A stretch of 64,000 nucleotides of DNA from Zygnema cylindricum (taxonomy: Eukaryota; Streptophyta; Zygnematophyceae; Zygnematales; Zygnemataceae): contig JBBHKE010001891.1 of NCBI GenBank assembly GCA_037447655.1, forward strand, positions 82,001 through 146,000. The letters run 5' to 3'. A program made the translations under genes and the position numbers. How positions within the stretch are numbered: the stretch's first letter is position 1; every line of letters starts with the position of its first letter. The notes beneath the pieces were generated by a model. That model did not search any database, was not told where the DNA came from, and was given only the letters and a program-made list of their open reading frames with translations. Shown here piece after piece: positions 35,061 to 47,345 of the stretch.

Positions 35061-37343
35061 CTTTCAAGTATCTACTATTTTCCTTGATTGTTTTTTTGCT
35101 GATTTTTTTATTTGACATTCTTTTCACTTTTCTGCACAGTTTTCCTTCCTCGGGTCATTGTATCCTTGTAGAAAATATATGGACCTTCCAGATAATTGTT
35201 ACTTTAGTAATTTGTCGATTCCTGTCCTGTGTATCATTTCAGTTCAGTTTTATTTTTTTAGAAACTGAGAAACCTTCCTAATCAACATTTATACCATGTT
35301 TTTCCGATACCGAATTCACGAGATAAAGACACCAAAGCATCAATACCAAAACGACAAAAAAATCAAACCGGAAACTAATGAATAGGTCTTTTTTCCTACT
35401 GTCATTTCCTTGTTATTTTTCGTTTACAGGTTCAAAAAGAATTGGTTTCCCAGCATGGATTTTCAGATTGGGTGGATTCAGAAGACAATGCCGAGGAAAA
35501 TTTGGGACCTACTGTCCCTCCAGAAACAGCCATGGCTGTAAATTCTCTTACCTCCTCCGAAGCTCTTTCTCTAGCGGCAAAACGTGTGGGAGAAGAAGCT
35601 TCAAAACTTATGGCCCAAAGGAGACTACAAACATCAGATAGTCCCGGAGATTCTCGCTCTCCAAGTCCAGACAGACCTGCAAATAGCTTATACAATAACA
35701 ACTTATTTCCGTCTGTACCAAACAATGCCACAGGACCAGGTCCTCCTCCCTCTCTGATTCCTCTCCCTCTTCCTGTTCCTTCTTGTTGGTCTTATCCTCC
35801 CTATGCTACCATGTCTCAAAATCAACCTAACCTTCAAACTGACCTCCACCAACAAAACTTCCAACATAACCTCCAACCTAACCTTCAACCTAACCTTCAA
35901 CACCAGAACAACCTCCACCAATCAAACCTCCAGCAACATAACCTTCAACATCAACAGAACCTTCAACAAAGCCTTCAACATAACCTTCAACATAACCTTC
36001 AACAGAACCTTCAACAGCAAAACCTTGAGCAAAACCCTAATGCATTGGCCATGGCAGCCATGGCTCCCTGGCTTCCTCCCATGCCTTCCTGCATGCCTCC
36101 TTCTGCTGCCGCAGCGGCCGCAGCTGCGGCAGCTGCCGCTGCTTATGCCTACGGTCCATACGGACAAATTTACGGGAATCCCTCTTTACAAACAGGTTTA
36201 CAAACTGGTTTACAGCCAGGATTACAGCCAGGATTACAGCCAGGGTTACAGCCAGGGTTACAGACGGGGTTACCAACAGGAGGAGGAGGAGGATATCCTA
36301 GCATGTATTCTCCCATGTCTGCGCAAAATCAGACACTATTGGCTGCCCAACAACAGTCTTTAGCGGCATCTGCGATGCACATGGCAGCCATGAACAGAAA
36401 TTCTGTACAAAATTCCATACAGAATTCCGTACAAAATCCCGAACTGTCGGTGAGACCTTATGAACCTTATCCGAGATTTGGGACGACAGAATGGCAAGCT
36501 TCTGTGGCTGCGAAAGCTAATGATAGGAGGGTGGGGAATTCAGATCCCATGCCCTCATGGTATCAAGCTAGTTTGGGAGATAAAGGAGTAGGAGTAGGAG
36601 GAGGAGGAGGAGGAGGGTGGTACGAGAAAATGCCCACAGCTTGTGGGACTGTTCCTGGCTCTAATCCTATACTTCCTCAACCTAGTTTTAAAGAAAGAGG
36701 TAGTGTTTCCGCTTCCAAGAATGTGGGACAATCGTCACATCATAAGAATGTGGAGGAAATGCCTCCGAGATCTATGCTCGAATCGTTTAACTTACAGGCA
36801 TCTCAAGTGGGTTTAGAGAGGCCGGTTATGGGCGAAGCCGAGGGAAGTTTCCTGGAAAGTCCTGAAAATCGACAATTTCAGGGAAATGCTCACGATTGGG
36901 CCCATGGATGGGGTCCTAGTTTACATCGACAACAAACTTCTATGGGAGAGTTGGGAAGGCACCAGGAAGTTTCCGCCATGGGGAATTGCGACAGTGAGTT
37001 AGAACAGGAAAGGTATGAGGAGAATAGACAGAAAAAAGGAACATTTAAGGGAAGAGAGGAGATGGGTTCAGGGAGGAGGAGAGTCTTGGAGAGGTCGTTT
37101 GGTTCCGGTGGTGATTTAAGGGAATTAAGGGAAGAAACTGGTACCGAGCTCCAGCTTTTTCCCTTACAACCTTTGAGAAATTATGGAGGAGATGATAGTG
37201 ATGAGGATACGAATATAGTTGACCGTTCTATGGTTGACCGTACCGGTTCGTCTGTTATTAAAGTCGTACCGCGAGCCGCAGCAGCTACACCAGAAAGTAC
37301 GGCCGATATTTTACGATCCATACAGAAACAACGACAAAGATAA
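31926..37343 (+). CDS. ELF3: EARLY FLOWERING 3-like protein (4 exons, 1289 aa)
   Basis: Exons are 31926-32246, 32980-34562, 34936-34987 and 35430-37343; all introns are GT..AG and phases agree, including the 52-nt exon 3. Three ELF3 hallmarks appear in order. Block 1 is at about residues 38-72, with [14 protein letters not shown]. Block 2 is at about 607-655, with [16 protein letters not shown] continuing over exon 3 into FSAQVFQLH and KVQ. The C-terminal block (about 1259-1289) has VIKVVPRA and [13 protein letters not shown]. In land plants ELF3 is the scaffold of the nuclear evening complex with ELF4 and LUX, repressing growth and clock genes. Between the blocks lie an acidic Glu/Gly-rich region (about 425-460), a Gln/Asn/Leu/His-rich tract (about 780-856), 13 alanines (878-890) and LQPG repeats (about 906-937). 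The protein is nearly twice the length of Arabidopsis ELF3 (about 700 aa). ACCATGG gives a good start context. Identity is firm; function here is inferred. Confidence 0.93.
32250..32692 (+). repeat. Long polypurine tract in ELF3 intron 1
   Basis: About 440 nt are almost entirely G and A on the sense strand (GGGAGGGA, GGAAGGAA types). The tract starts within a few bases of the intron 1 donor. It is H-DNA or G-quadruplex prone. It makes the long Ser/Pro-rich open frames on the opposite strand, which are not genes. Confidence 0.9.
35009..35057 (+). repeat. (TC)n microsatellite in ELF3 intron 3
   Basis: About 24 perfect TC dinucleotides begin 21 nt after the exon 3 donor. The placement could affect use of the 52-nt exon 3. 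Length is likely polymorphic. Confidence 0.95.
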
Positions 37344-39184
37344 CGGCGAAAAAAATTGAATAGGGTAATGACGAGAAAGGTACACTGGTATATATAAATA
37401 AGGCTTTATGGTTTTAAGGCTTGCTGGGAAGGAGGTGCAAGAAAAGCAAGTTAATGTTTTCATTATTTGTTTGAGAAATGGTGTGGATTTGATTGAAGAG
37501 GATTGGATTTGACAAAGGGTTTTGATTGAAAAGAAAGCACCCATTGTGCTACCGAATTTAGGAATTGGAATTTTCTTTGTAATCATAAAGTCGGGTATTA
37601 GTGGGAAGTGAGTTTTTAAAAAGTAGTTGAGGCGGTTATTGGGCTGATTAAGTTTTGACATCATTTTTTTTCTCAAATTGGTTTTTGGTTTTTATTGTGT
37701 TCCAAGTCCGTGAGATTTTTTAACCTGTGGCAATGATTAGAGATCCTTCATGTTAGAAAGAGTATGTGGCGGTGATTAAAGACGCTCACGTGTCATCAAT
37801 AGACTTTTTTCGCTTGACCCTGTGTTTGGAAATTATCGAAACGTTATTGAACTTCTAAGTTGTGATAATGTCTAGAAATACTTGGCATTACCTTAAAATC
37901 TTAACTTTTTTGGTGTATGACTTATGTTAATATTTGTATGGACACGAGGATAATTCACAATTTCACGTGAAGAATTTACCTAATATCATACCTACCCATG
38001 CTCTATTGTTTTCCAATCATATTTCGGATCGTTCACAGACCAGGGCATCCATATTTCATGTGTAAAACAAAGGAAGGACGTGTAATTTGAAACTGTCAGA
38101 AACTAGTTATTCGGTAATAATAATTACCCTCGTTTTGAGAGTGAATCGTACAGTTTAAATTATAATTTCTAATAATTGACTTCTTTCTCGAGCCTGTGGT
38201 TGGAATTTCAGCAAAACGCACTTGCAACTTCAAAGTTGCGATAGTGCCTAATACTTTCTAGTACTATTTTCAAAATCTCAACTTTTCTGCATACGATGTA
38301 TTAAATATTTGCATGGACGTGAGATAATCCACAATTGCACTCAGAGATTTTCTTTTGTTATACCATGATTTTTCAATCATATTTCAGATTGTCGGGAATT
38401 TATAATTCCGTGGAAAAAACAAACAAAGGAAGGACAAGGACGAAATTGATACTGTATCAGCTACTGATCATACTGTAACAATCATTATTCCAAAAACTCT
38501 CCCCTCACTTTGACATACTATGAAGAATGTACAATTTACCCATAAAAACAAACACAAAACCACAAAGTTTCCATGGTTGGTATCAGATACCTTAAATCAA
38601 CACAAGAAATTCTTGTCACAAGCTATGATATTAAGCAGTTAAAACAGGAGAAGCATTTTCTGTTTTCTTTGTCTTTTTTCACAAAGTTTTAGTATTTTAC
38701 AAATTCACATTTACAAAACAAACCGTGATGATTTTAAATTGTATTTAGAAAATTCAATAAAACCATATATTCATCTACCTGTTCATAACCCCAAAGAAAA
38801 AAAAAAACACTCAAAAGGACTAACAAGATTCCCACGAATGTTGTATTTTTCATTTGTTTTTACAACTTCTCTTACAAAACTAGTACATTGTTTCGTGAAA
38901 CTTTAAAATTAAAACCACCATCGTTAAAGTTCCCTAAACCGGTTTATAAGAAACTAACTTTTCAAGAAAATTATCCAATCCTTGGAGCATAAAAAAGGTA
39001 CCAATGACCACATTTATTTATTTATTTACTCTTTTTTTGGGCAAAACCGGAATCAATTATTTGAACAGAACTGAAACTATAGGAGAAACAGGCAATATAA
39101 ACAGCTGTTTAAGAGTTTTTTAAAAGATTTTCAGAGTTTTTCGAGGTCAACCAGAACACTAAAATCTCTAATTATTGCATCAAA
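37344..39184. other. Convergent intergenic region between ELF3 and the FrnE-like gene
   Basis: This holds the 3' untranslated regions of ELF3 (+) and the FrnE-like gene (-), whose stop codons face each other 1.84 kb apart. It is AT-rich. Two loosely similar blocks, about 37800-38100 and 38200-38460, both contain ACTTCWAAGTTG(T/C)GAT-like and CAATCATATTTC words, suggesting an old direct duplication. No gene was recognised. Confidence 0.5.
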
Positions 39185-42100
39185 TCAAGAAGCTTTCTGA
39201 AAAGCCTTCACAAAAGCCTCGGCTGGTTGAGCTCCAGAAATTGTCTCATTTCCAATCTGGTAAAACAAAAAAAACAAAAAAATAGGAAAAAGAAAAATAA
39301 TGTCAGAAATACAACATTACCAATTTCTAAAAACAACAAAAAACAAACAAACAAACAAAAACAAACAAAAAACAAAAAACAAAAAGACAAAAAAATACAT
39401 CAGCAATTTAAATGTTCGACAAACTTGTATCATTTCAATTCCAATTTGTAAAACAACAGAAATAAATAAAAATAAAATAAAAAACACACTAGTAAATCAC
39501 AAGTTTTCACCGAATATGTATTAACACAAATAACAGGCAAGCAACCGCTTAAAATGTTTTATCTTTGGTATTTTTTTACAAAAAGAAGTTTAGGAGAGTA
39601 CTTTTAATTAGTGTTGTGTATCGGTGCCTCTTGCCAATAATCAATATGTACCTTTTTTTGACCTACCGATAATGTCAATACATCAATTCAATATATCAAT
39701 AGGAAAATTATCGCAATATTTTAGCAATATATCGCCCCAACATGTCAATATACATTCCTCTCTATTACCCTCTTTCCCTCCCTCTATCTCTCCCCATATC
39801 TCTCCCCCTTTCTCACCCTCTCTCTCTTGCCCCCTCTCTCTCTCTCTTTCTCTGCCCCCCTATCTCTCAAAAAAATATCGCAATAACTAGCTTGGATTTT
39901 ATAGACTTTCCGAGGGTTTCATTGGTTTTTATGCCCTCATACCCTCTCCAAAAAACGTCTTATTTAACTTATTTTACATGATAGATTTGTAATTGAAAAG
40001 ACGGAAACTAATAAAGACGTAAAAAAATAGATTTCAATTAATAAAAAAAATGAAATGTTTCTTACATTGAAAATTGCTCTAAGGGTTTGGAGAAAACAGT
40101 TTCAGGAGGCTAAAAACAACTTCTTACTTAATACTTACCTTTTCTTACTTATCTTTAATACTTAATGATCTGCTTAACAAAAAGTCAAAAATTGTTCAGT
40201 ACGTTTATGAGTAAAATTTGGACTCTTTAGCTAACACTCTACTAACTATTTCTGACTCTATTCTCTCTCTCGCTCTCTTTCTCTCTTTTTCATCTATTTC
40301 CTCTCTGTTACCCTCTCTCTCTCCCTCTATCTCTCCCTATATCTCTCTCCCTTTCTCACCCTCTCTCTCTCCCCCTCTCTCTCCCCCTCTCTCTCCCTCT
40401 CTCTCCCCCTATCTCCCCCTATCTCTCCCCCTACCTCTCCCCCTCTCTCTCTCCCTCTCTCTCTCCCCCTATCTCTAGTAAAGAGTCCTGTACACTCCAC
40501 AACAACTTTTTTGTATGTAAATGCTGTGCAGTCCGGATTGGAGTTCTGTACTTCTATTCTAAAAAGTACGGACCGGATTGTGATAAATGAAGTGACATGC
40601 TATAGATTGTATATAGTAAACTACTATACAATACATAGTACTAGGTATAGTAATACTACATATTACGTATATATCGGGCCGGATTGTGATACGTGACATG
40701 ACATACTATAGACTGTATACAGTATAATACTATACAGTACATATTACTAGGCATAGTAATACTACATATTTATGTAAATAATGTCGGTGGTGACAAGTTT
40801 TTTCGTCTCGGAGCGACATATCAGGCCCCCTTGCCGATCGCGAAAGGAAATTTGCCGATACACAGCACTATTTTTAACCATACGAGATTAACGTTACAAA
40901 AAAAAAGAGAGAGGGAAAAGCTCATACTCTGAAAAATGGGACTCCTGTTACCCCTTTTGCATATCCCCTCAATCCTTCCAAAACCTGCGTCAAAAAATCA
41001 AAATAAAAAGAAAGTTTCATAATTTGCTTCAAAAAACAAAAAAAACAACCAAAACGACAAAAAAAAACAAACAAAAAGAACAAGGAAAGGAGACTCATTG
41101 TTAAAAACTCTCGACAAAACCAATACACTTTAAAACAAAACAAATACCACCTCCACAAACTATTTTTGTCAAACAAGGATCAATCCCTCTTTCAAAACCG
41201 TCGACCGCCACTATTAAAGTTAGTGAATTATTAACATTATAAGGGGATTAGTATTAACTACATTAAAGTATTTTTTGCCACGTGACTCATTATGGGCTGC
41301 TGTATTAAACACTAATTATAATTTTGGGTCAAGAAAAACATGCACTCAAATTAGAGTAGTGAACTCTAATAACAGGCAGGAAATATCAATATCCTTCCTT
41401 CAAGACATCAAAAAAAATTGTCGTTTCAATCTGAATCTCAATCTAAATCTTAATCAGAATGTCAAAGTTGATAATTTAACTGTAGAATTTTCTCAAAATA
41501 CTACAAAATCCACACAAACTTTTTGAAAAAATCCCATTACCCCAAAACCACAAAAGAAAATCTTGAAAATCCCCAAGCGCCCAAAAAAAAAAACCTTGAA
41601 ACTCCCAAAAAAACAAAAAAAAAACTCTAAAAACCCATAGAAATACCTTGAAACTCCCACAAAAAAAAAGAAAAAACAAAGAACCCATAAAAAACCTTAA
41701 AACTGACCTCCTGGCGTCCAGCATTTGGGTCATCCAGAAATTCTTTGGCGCCCGAAATCCCAACTTTTTCTGCCGCAGCCAAAAGGACATCCCTAAAAAA
41801 TTCGGAGAAAAAAATAAAAAATAAAAAAAGCAAACAAATTTAATAGAAGTTAAAAGGGGCGTGTGTCCAAATTGTTACTCTCAACTTTACGATTTGATAA
41901 TTTAACTTTTGAAAGTATTTCCCTTCAACGGCAAATACACCTGGGAGGAAAAACTAAAGATAGTAGTATCATCTTTTCCCCAATACGAATAAATTTTTTA
42001 GTCACCGACATAAGATTTGAATTATTCTTAATGATCGTGAATCTGAAACAGACTTTAACAGCTTTAGTTTCTTTGTGAAGTAATCCAGACTAATTCCTGC

Positions 42101-43477
42101 TCTCAAAAATCACAAGATCTAAAGTAATAGCATTCCACACTAATAGTAATCCACACTAATAGTAGTCCATACAAATAGTAGTCCATACTAAAGGTGGTAA
42201 AAGAATACCTGTCTCCGATGTACTTTTCTTGCGTGAAGTAATTCTGAAAGAGCTCCTCCACTAAGGCATTTTGTTTATCTAAACCTTGCTGAGCCGCTAA
42301 TTCCAGAAGTCGATGACTATCCATAGTACTTCCTCTGAAAAAACCCAAAATACAGCAAAAAACAATCAAAACAACCAGAACAATGAAAACAATGAAAACA
42401 ATCAAACAATCAAAACAACAAAAACAATCAAAAACAATCAAAACAATTAAAACAATCAAAAACATTAAAAAAACATCAAAAGCATCATAGACATCAACAA
42501 CATAGTCTCAGGGTCAAGGAAGGACAGAATGGGAGAGATGAGCCGAGGACACAAAGAAGAAGAAAAAAAAAAGTAGTAGAAGAAGAAGAAGAAGAAGTAG
42601 TGGGAAGACGAAGAAGAAGTGGGAAGAAGAAGTGGGAAGAAGAATGGGAAGAAGAGGAAGAAGTGGGAAGAAGAAGAAGAAGTGGGAAGAAGAAGAAGAT
42701 GAAGAGATGAAGCGGAGGAGAAGGGAGAAGATCGCTTACGTCTTTCCCCCAATTTTGTATTCACGGCCTCGTTCTGAAAATATTTTCCTCATATGTTCAA
42801 TCATGCCTTGTACTCTTGTCTCACCAAATTTCTCATAGTAGTATTGGAGCTTGTCACGTCCCTCCATGGGTGCTTTGGGGTTGAGAAGAAAAGGATGCCA
42901 CCGAACCTGTTGCAAAAACAAGAATACAAAAAGAAACTAAAATAATAATGTAAATCTTTAAATGTTGTAAAATATGAAAATACAAAAGAAAAAAGAAAAC
43001 GAATAAGAATGAAACCTTTAATGAACTACATGTCACATTATCTCTCAACAAAATCAGTTTAATCACTATTTCCAGAATTTGTGCAATAGAGACAGTAATT
43101 TGGGTAAAAATCTTTTGTGGAATACCAACATTCAAGTTTGTTTCTATTACATTTACAAAACCTAGTGTTGCACATACAAAAAACTCAAAAGTAACAACAA
43201 AAAAAATGGTGTATAACTGTCTTATGAAAATGATGCTATCTCTTTGCCATATTCTAACGTAAGACAAAATTCAATGCTTTTTTCCAGCTTTTCCGTAAAA
43301 ACCATTTAAAAATGGACATATCTAGCAACTAATTATGCTCACCTCCACGTTATATTTGTCTTTCGTCGCAGAAATTGCCTCCTCCAAATTCATTTTCCCA
43401 ACATAACACCATGGACAAACAGTGTCTGAGGTCACATCCACTCTAATTGTTGTTTTGTTTCCTGACACGGCTGGCAT
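39185..43477 (-). CDS. FrnE-type DsbA-like thioredoxin-fold oxidoreductase (6 exons, 213 aa)
   Basis: Transcript-order exons are 43477-43343, 42906-42740, 42334-42209, 41792-41708, 40984-40928 and 39256-39185. Phases agree and all introns are GT..AG. The protein begins MPAVSGNKTTIRVDVTSD and carries the redox motif CPWC near residues 22-25 in TVCPWCYVGK. Family landmarks follow: RWHPFLLNP, MDSHRLLELA, LVEELFQNYFTQEKYIGDR, a GVTGVPFF cis-Pro loop, and SGAQPAEAF near the end. Length and order match the cytosolic DSBA/FrnE proteins of plants and bacteria (about 210-220 aa), related to 2-hydroxychromene-2-carboxylate isomerases. No signal peptide is visible, so a soluble cytosolic thiol-disulfide role is inferred; the substrate is unknown. 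Intron 5 holds a 1.26-kb family B transposon. The gene is tail to tail with ELF3. Confidence 0.92.
39609..40870. mobile_element. Family B hAT-like element, copy 4 (1262 bp), inside an intron of the FrnE-like gene
   Basis: The left end is TAGTGTTGTGTATCGGTGCC and the right end is TTGCCGATACACAGCACTA. The flanks CTTTTAAT (39601-39608) and TTTTTAAC (40871-40878) match at 6 of 8 positions. The interior includes two CT-rich tracts (about 39755-39870 and 40240-40475). It makes up most of intron 5 (39257-40927). Confidence 0.8.
41210..41400. repeat. Possible repeat of an unnamed family in FrnE-like intron 4
   Basis: Words such as TTAGTATTAACTACATTAAAG, GTGACTCATTATGGGC and AAACACTAATTATAAT resemble parts of 20247-20430 and 63600-63740. 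Termini and target duplications could not be defined. Confidence 0.3.
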
Positions 43478-44866
43478 TGTCGCTTTTATTGTCCCCAAAA
43501 TATTAACTGTACCAAACCAGAATAAATGGAAATTTCAAACTGAAATGAAATTTTACTTGACAAAGAACAGAGAATTAAAAAAGAAGTAAACATGTTCTGG
43601 ACATTTTCAGAGAATTTCAATGCTTCGTGTAAGCCAAACATTTTCTTTACATTTTATAATTTCTCAAGATATTTCCTTTTCTTTTTTTCTGGCCAGCGTG
43701 AAAAGGTACGAAAAAAGGCTTAAGCCAAACAGCAAATTAACATGGAGTAAGAAAAAATTGGAGAGGGAGAGGGAGAGGGAGAGGGTACGAAAAAAGGCTT
43801 AAGCCAAACAGCAAATTAACATTAAGGAGTAAGAAAATTGATAATTGTCCTTAAATACTTTCAAATTTCTTCTGTACTTTTTTGTCCACAACAATAAATG
43901 TATCCGTCTTGTTAACAGATTTGAAGGCCACAATCATTTGCTAAGATTATCCATAATTGAAAATTTCAAAATAGCAAAACTCATACTTTTTTCATTTGCT
44001 GTCCAATTAAGTAAAAATGGGAAACAATTTAAGGTTACAAATGAAGTTTTCTATATCAATGGTGTAATATAGCATTTTTCTCCATTCCAGGGAGGGGGAA
44101 GAGAGAGAGAGAGAGATAGGAGGGAGAGGAAGGAGAGAGACGGAGAAATGGAGGGAGAGAGAGGGAGGAGTGTAAACCTAAAATCAAAATTATGTATTTT
44201 ATCCTCCAACATCATGCTTCCTTTTGAAAACCAATTTTATTATTCGATTGCTTTCTTTCAAAAGTAATAAACAAAAACACCTTTTGAGACCGTTAATAAA
44301 AGACCAAAAGAAAACAATCCAATAATCCAATCTTCATTTTGTTTTCCATTTTTTTTTTCCTTTTTTTTTTCCTTTTTTTTTTTGTTTTTTTTTTTTTTTT
44401 TTTGAAAATCAGAATACAGAATTCCAAAACGTACGAATTTAATAAAAACGTTAAGAAAAAAAATGGAAATTCCTGTTAAAAATGCCATTCTTATACACAA
44501 TAATGGTTAAAAAAAACTGAAATATTCACCTGTTTATAAAGCCACGCCCTGTTGAAGAAAAAAAGATACCGCAAAAATAGGCAACTACTGTACTGTGACA
44601 ACCGATAAAGTACGAACAGCAAAGACACTTAAAATACGTACGAAAAAAAAGTATCGTTAAAGTAAGAGGTAGGGAATTGACAAGAACAGATTATAAAAAA
44701 AAAAGTGAGATACACTGCAGTTCTTGTCAGATTATAAAATAGAAGTGACATATGCTACACTATTGTAATATTTGAAGCAAATTTCCTATACAAGAAAGAT
44801 GGAGAAGGAAGGAAGCTTCGTCGAAGTTACCGCTGATGAAGTTACGAGGAAGCTGCTGTAAGAGGT
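43478..44866. other. Upstream region of the FrnE-like gene
   Basis: This includes the presumed promoter and leader of the minus-strand FrnE-like gene. A direct duplication is present: 43704-43756 recurs at 43786-43838 (TACGAAAAAAGGCTTAAGCC), separated by GGGAGA repeats. A GA tract lies at 44092-44170, and long T-runs at 44341-44403. No gene was recognised. Confidence 0.5.
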
Positions 44867-44874
44867 AATATTGT

Positions 44875-45760
44875 TAGTGTTGTGTATCGGAAAAAAAATT
44901 ATCGCGATAGCACCGATACCGATAGTTATCGGTTATCGAACGGTCAGCGGTCCCGATATATTTGTACTTTCTGTACTTTCTGTCCGGAGTGCTTTCTGTC
45001 CGGTAAACTGAACGGTAAATCTACGAGAAATGTACGGTTTTCTACAGGAAATGTACGGAATTTGACGAAAAAATACGCTGCACTTTGTAGTACTTTTTAG
45101 GCGGTTAACTGCACATAAATTTTACGGGAACGTACGAAATTGTACCGATAAACTGATTATCATGGAACGGTAAAATGACGGCGGATACAAAGTACAACGG
45201 ATGCAAAATAACATTATGCGCGCCGCCGGAATCGAACGGACAAAATTCAATGAGAAAATACGAGCGGACGGTCAGCGTGAGAGCCGGCATCTCGGAATGG
45301 CTTTTTTGGCGGCTAGTGCCAAAAAAGCCGACGGATTGACACGTGGCAGGTTTCTAGTGGATCCCAAAAAATAAAGGGATAAAGTCACGGCGTCGGATGT
45401 GAAAGGTACATCGTTTTAACTGGATCTGTACTAAAGCCGTACACATCTTATGCCGGCTACTGTACTTTCGGCTTGTACAAATGATCTGATCGGTAGGTAC
45501 CTCAGGGGTTGTGAGTAGGGCGCGTCGGGGGAATAAGACGTACAGTTGAGTGTACATGCCGTACAATTATCTGTACGGCTGGTACAGCTATCGCCGATAG
45601 TTATCGTTATCGGCATTATCGCCAATAAGTAGCCGATATTATCGGCTACTTATCGGCGACAAGACCGATAGCGATATATCGTACCAATATATCGATTATC
45701 GGGTCCCTGAAAAAGGGCCCATATCGGTTATCGGCAAATACTTACCGATACACAACACTA
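44875..45760. mobile_element. Family B hAT-like element, copy 5 (886 bp)
   Basis: The left end is TAGTGTTGTGTATCGG and the right end the perfect complement CCGATACACAACACTA. The flanks AATATTGT (44867-44874) and AATACTGT (45761-45768) match at 7 of 8 positions. The right third is very rich in TATCG/CGATA words (45590-45745). No transposase is visible. It is the best copy for defining the family termini. Confidence 0.88.
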
Positions 45761-45768
45761 AATACTGT

Positions 45769-46013
45769 ACACTTTGGATAGTTATCGACTTATCGTACGC
45801 TTGGACCATTGATCAAAAAGTGCGAAAAGATACGTACGATTTATATGCATATTCTAAACGTGTTTTCCGCGCGTACCATATATATCGTACGAACACACCT
45901 GATATAGCGTTTGCACACGTTTTCGCACTTTTTATCCGTGCTTTGGATGGGACTCTAGAATAGTAGAATGGTCTATCCTACGGGAAGAAAAGCTCATACA
46001 CACTATATATCAG
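45769..46013. other. Short intergenic stretch, nothing recognised
   Basis: It is rich in CGTAC and ATATAT words. No gene or complete repeat is visible. Confidence 0.4.
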
Positions 46014-46016
46014 TTA

Positions 46017-46756
46017 AGGTGGCGTTCCATGAAGAAATTCTGTAATCGTACGGTGAACATTAAAGGATGCTACATTTTGAACGATGTTCTGTCGCGCAGT
46101 TTGTAATCCACGTGCTCAAAGTTGAATGGTACCACGTAAGATAAGATCGTATATTGAAAATCGTCAAAGATTTTTCTCACCGACCAGCTTCAACTTGAAA
46201 TCTTCATTTGCGTACCATGTACGTGTGGACCAGGTCATCGTACGACATAATTTTTGTACTCTTTGCAGACGCCTTTTCAGATACCAGCTCAATTTTTTAC
46301 TCTGTTTTTTCGCGTGACGAATGAGCGCTGCCACAAATAGTGTGACGAATGGGTGCTAACAAAAATAGCGTGACGAAAGTTCGTTACGAGATTGCTTTTG
46401 TGATTTCGGTTAGGATTTTTGAATGGATGTATCATGTGCGAAATTTTTCGATTTCTGTTGGTTGCCATCTTGACACGTATGTTCATTATCCAACGTGTCG
46501 CGGCTCAATTTTTTCTGTAAATGGTGATGTATCTCGACGAGGTACGAGGTACATCACCATTTACAAAAACTTTCGAAGCGAATGCTTCGCGAAAACAAAT
46601 CCAACGGTCATTGTTACTTCCCAGACCTTTCGAGGATATTGGCAAGATTTGATGTAATGTTGTTCGCGCATAAAAACAAGATAAGCGGTAAACATGGTAC
46701 GGATAGGCGCCGATTTCTGTAAACTACCCCACTTTTCTTCTGATGGAACGCCACCC
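46017..46756. mobile_element. Family D PIF/Harbinger-like element, copy (740 bp)
   Basis: The left end AGGTGGCGTTCCATGAAG and right end CTGATGGAACGCCACCC are inverted repeats. The flanks are TTA (46014-46016) and TAA (46757-46759), a target duplication with one mismatch. Inside, an inverted block GTACCTCG/CGAGGTAC lies near 46535-46550. The interior matches parts of 3290-4564 in the opposite orientation. Confidence 0.7.
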
Positions 46757-46759
46757 TAA

Positions 46760-47055
46760 CCTGAACTATTTAACTGTCCACAGTATATTTCCATATCAGA
46801 GGGCGGTCTCTTAGGGCACTTTCCCATGTAACTGAAACTTTAATCTTGTAACTTTGTTTCTAGTGAAGATTCTACGTACATATTACAGAGCATTCCGATG
46901 TTAGCGCAAATAACTTGTTACTTCAAAAAGTGACAAGCGTAGACATGTACGAAACTTGTGACAGATAAACGGTACACAAAATGTTGCGAAACTTCCACTC
47001 GGCTTCAATTTCACACGTCCACCCGCACGCTTTACAGTTTCTGCCACTTCGCAAT
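46760..47055. other. Intergenic DNA between transposons
   Basis: About 300 bp without recognisable features. Confidence 0.4.
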
Positions 47056-47063
47056 GTTTGTAC

Positions 47064-47337
47064 CATAGTTCAAAAGTAGGCGTTTTTATGGTAGGCCTTT
47101 GGTCGGCGCCTTTACCGTAAGTTGTGTTATGGGCTTTTCATGTGATCTTCTTAGATCGCCACTTTGATCAGCGACCGTCCAATCGTCCGAATCTGACGGT
47201 GTAATTTTTTTTTTGGTCCGAATGTTTTAATTGGTCCGAATAGGTCCAAATACAATATGGGTCTTAAGGTCATATTGTATGTTTTGCATACAATAGGCAT
47301 ATTGTATGGGCCTACTTTCACCTACTTTTGTACTATG
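47064..47337. mobile_element. Family C hAT-like element, copy 4 (274 bp), inverted orientation
   Basis: The element starts CATAGTTCAAAAGTAGGCG and ends CACCTACTTTTGTACTATG. The 8-bp flanks are perfect: GTTTGTAC at 47056-47063 and 47338-47345. It is in reverse orientation relative to copies 1-3, judged by the internal GATC-rich block. Confidence 0.9.
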
Positions 47338-47345
47338 GTTTGTAC

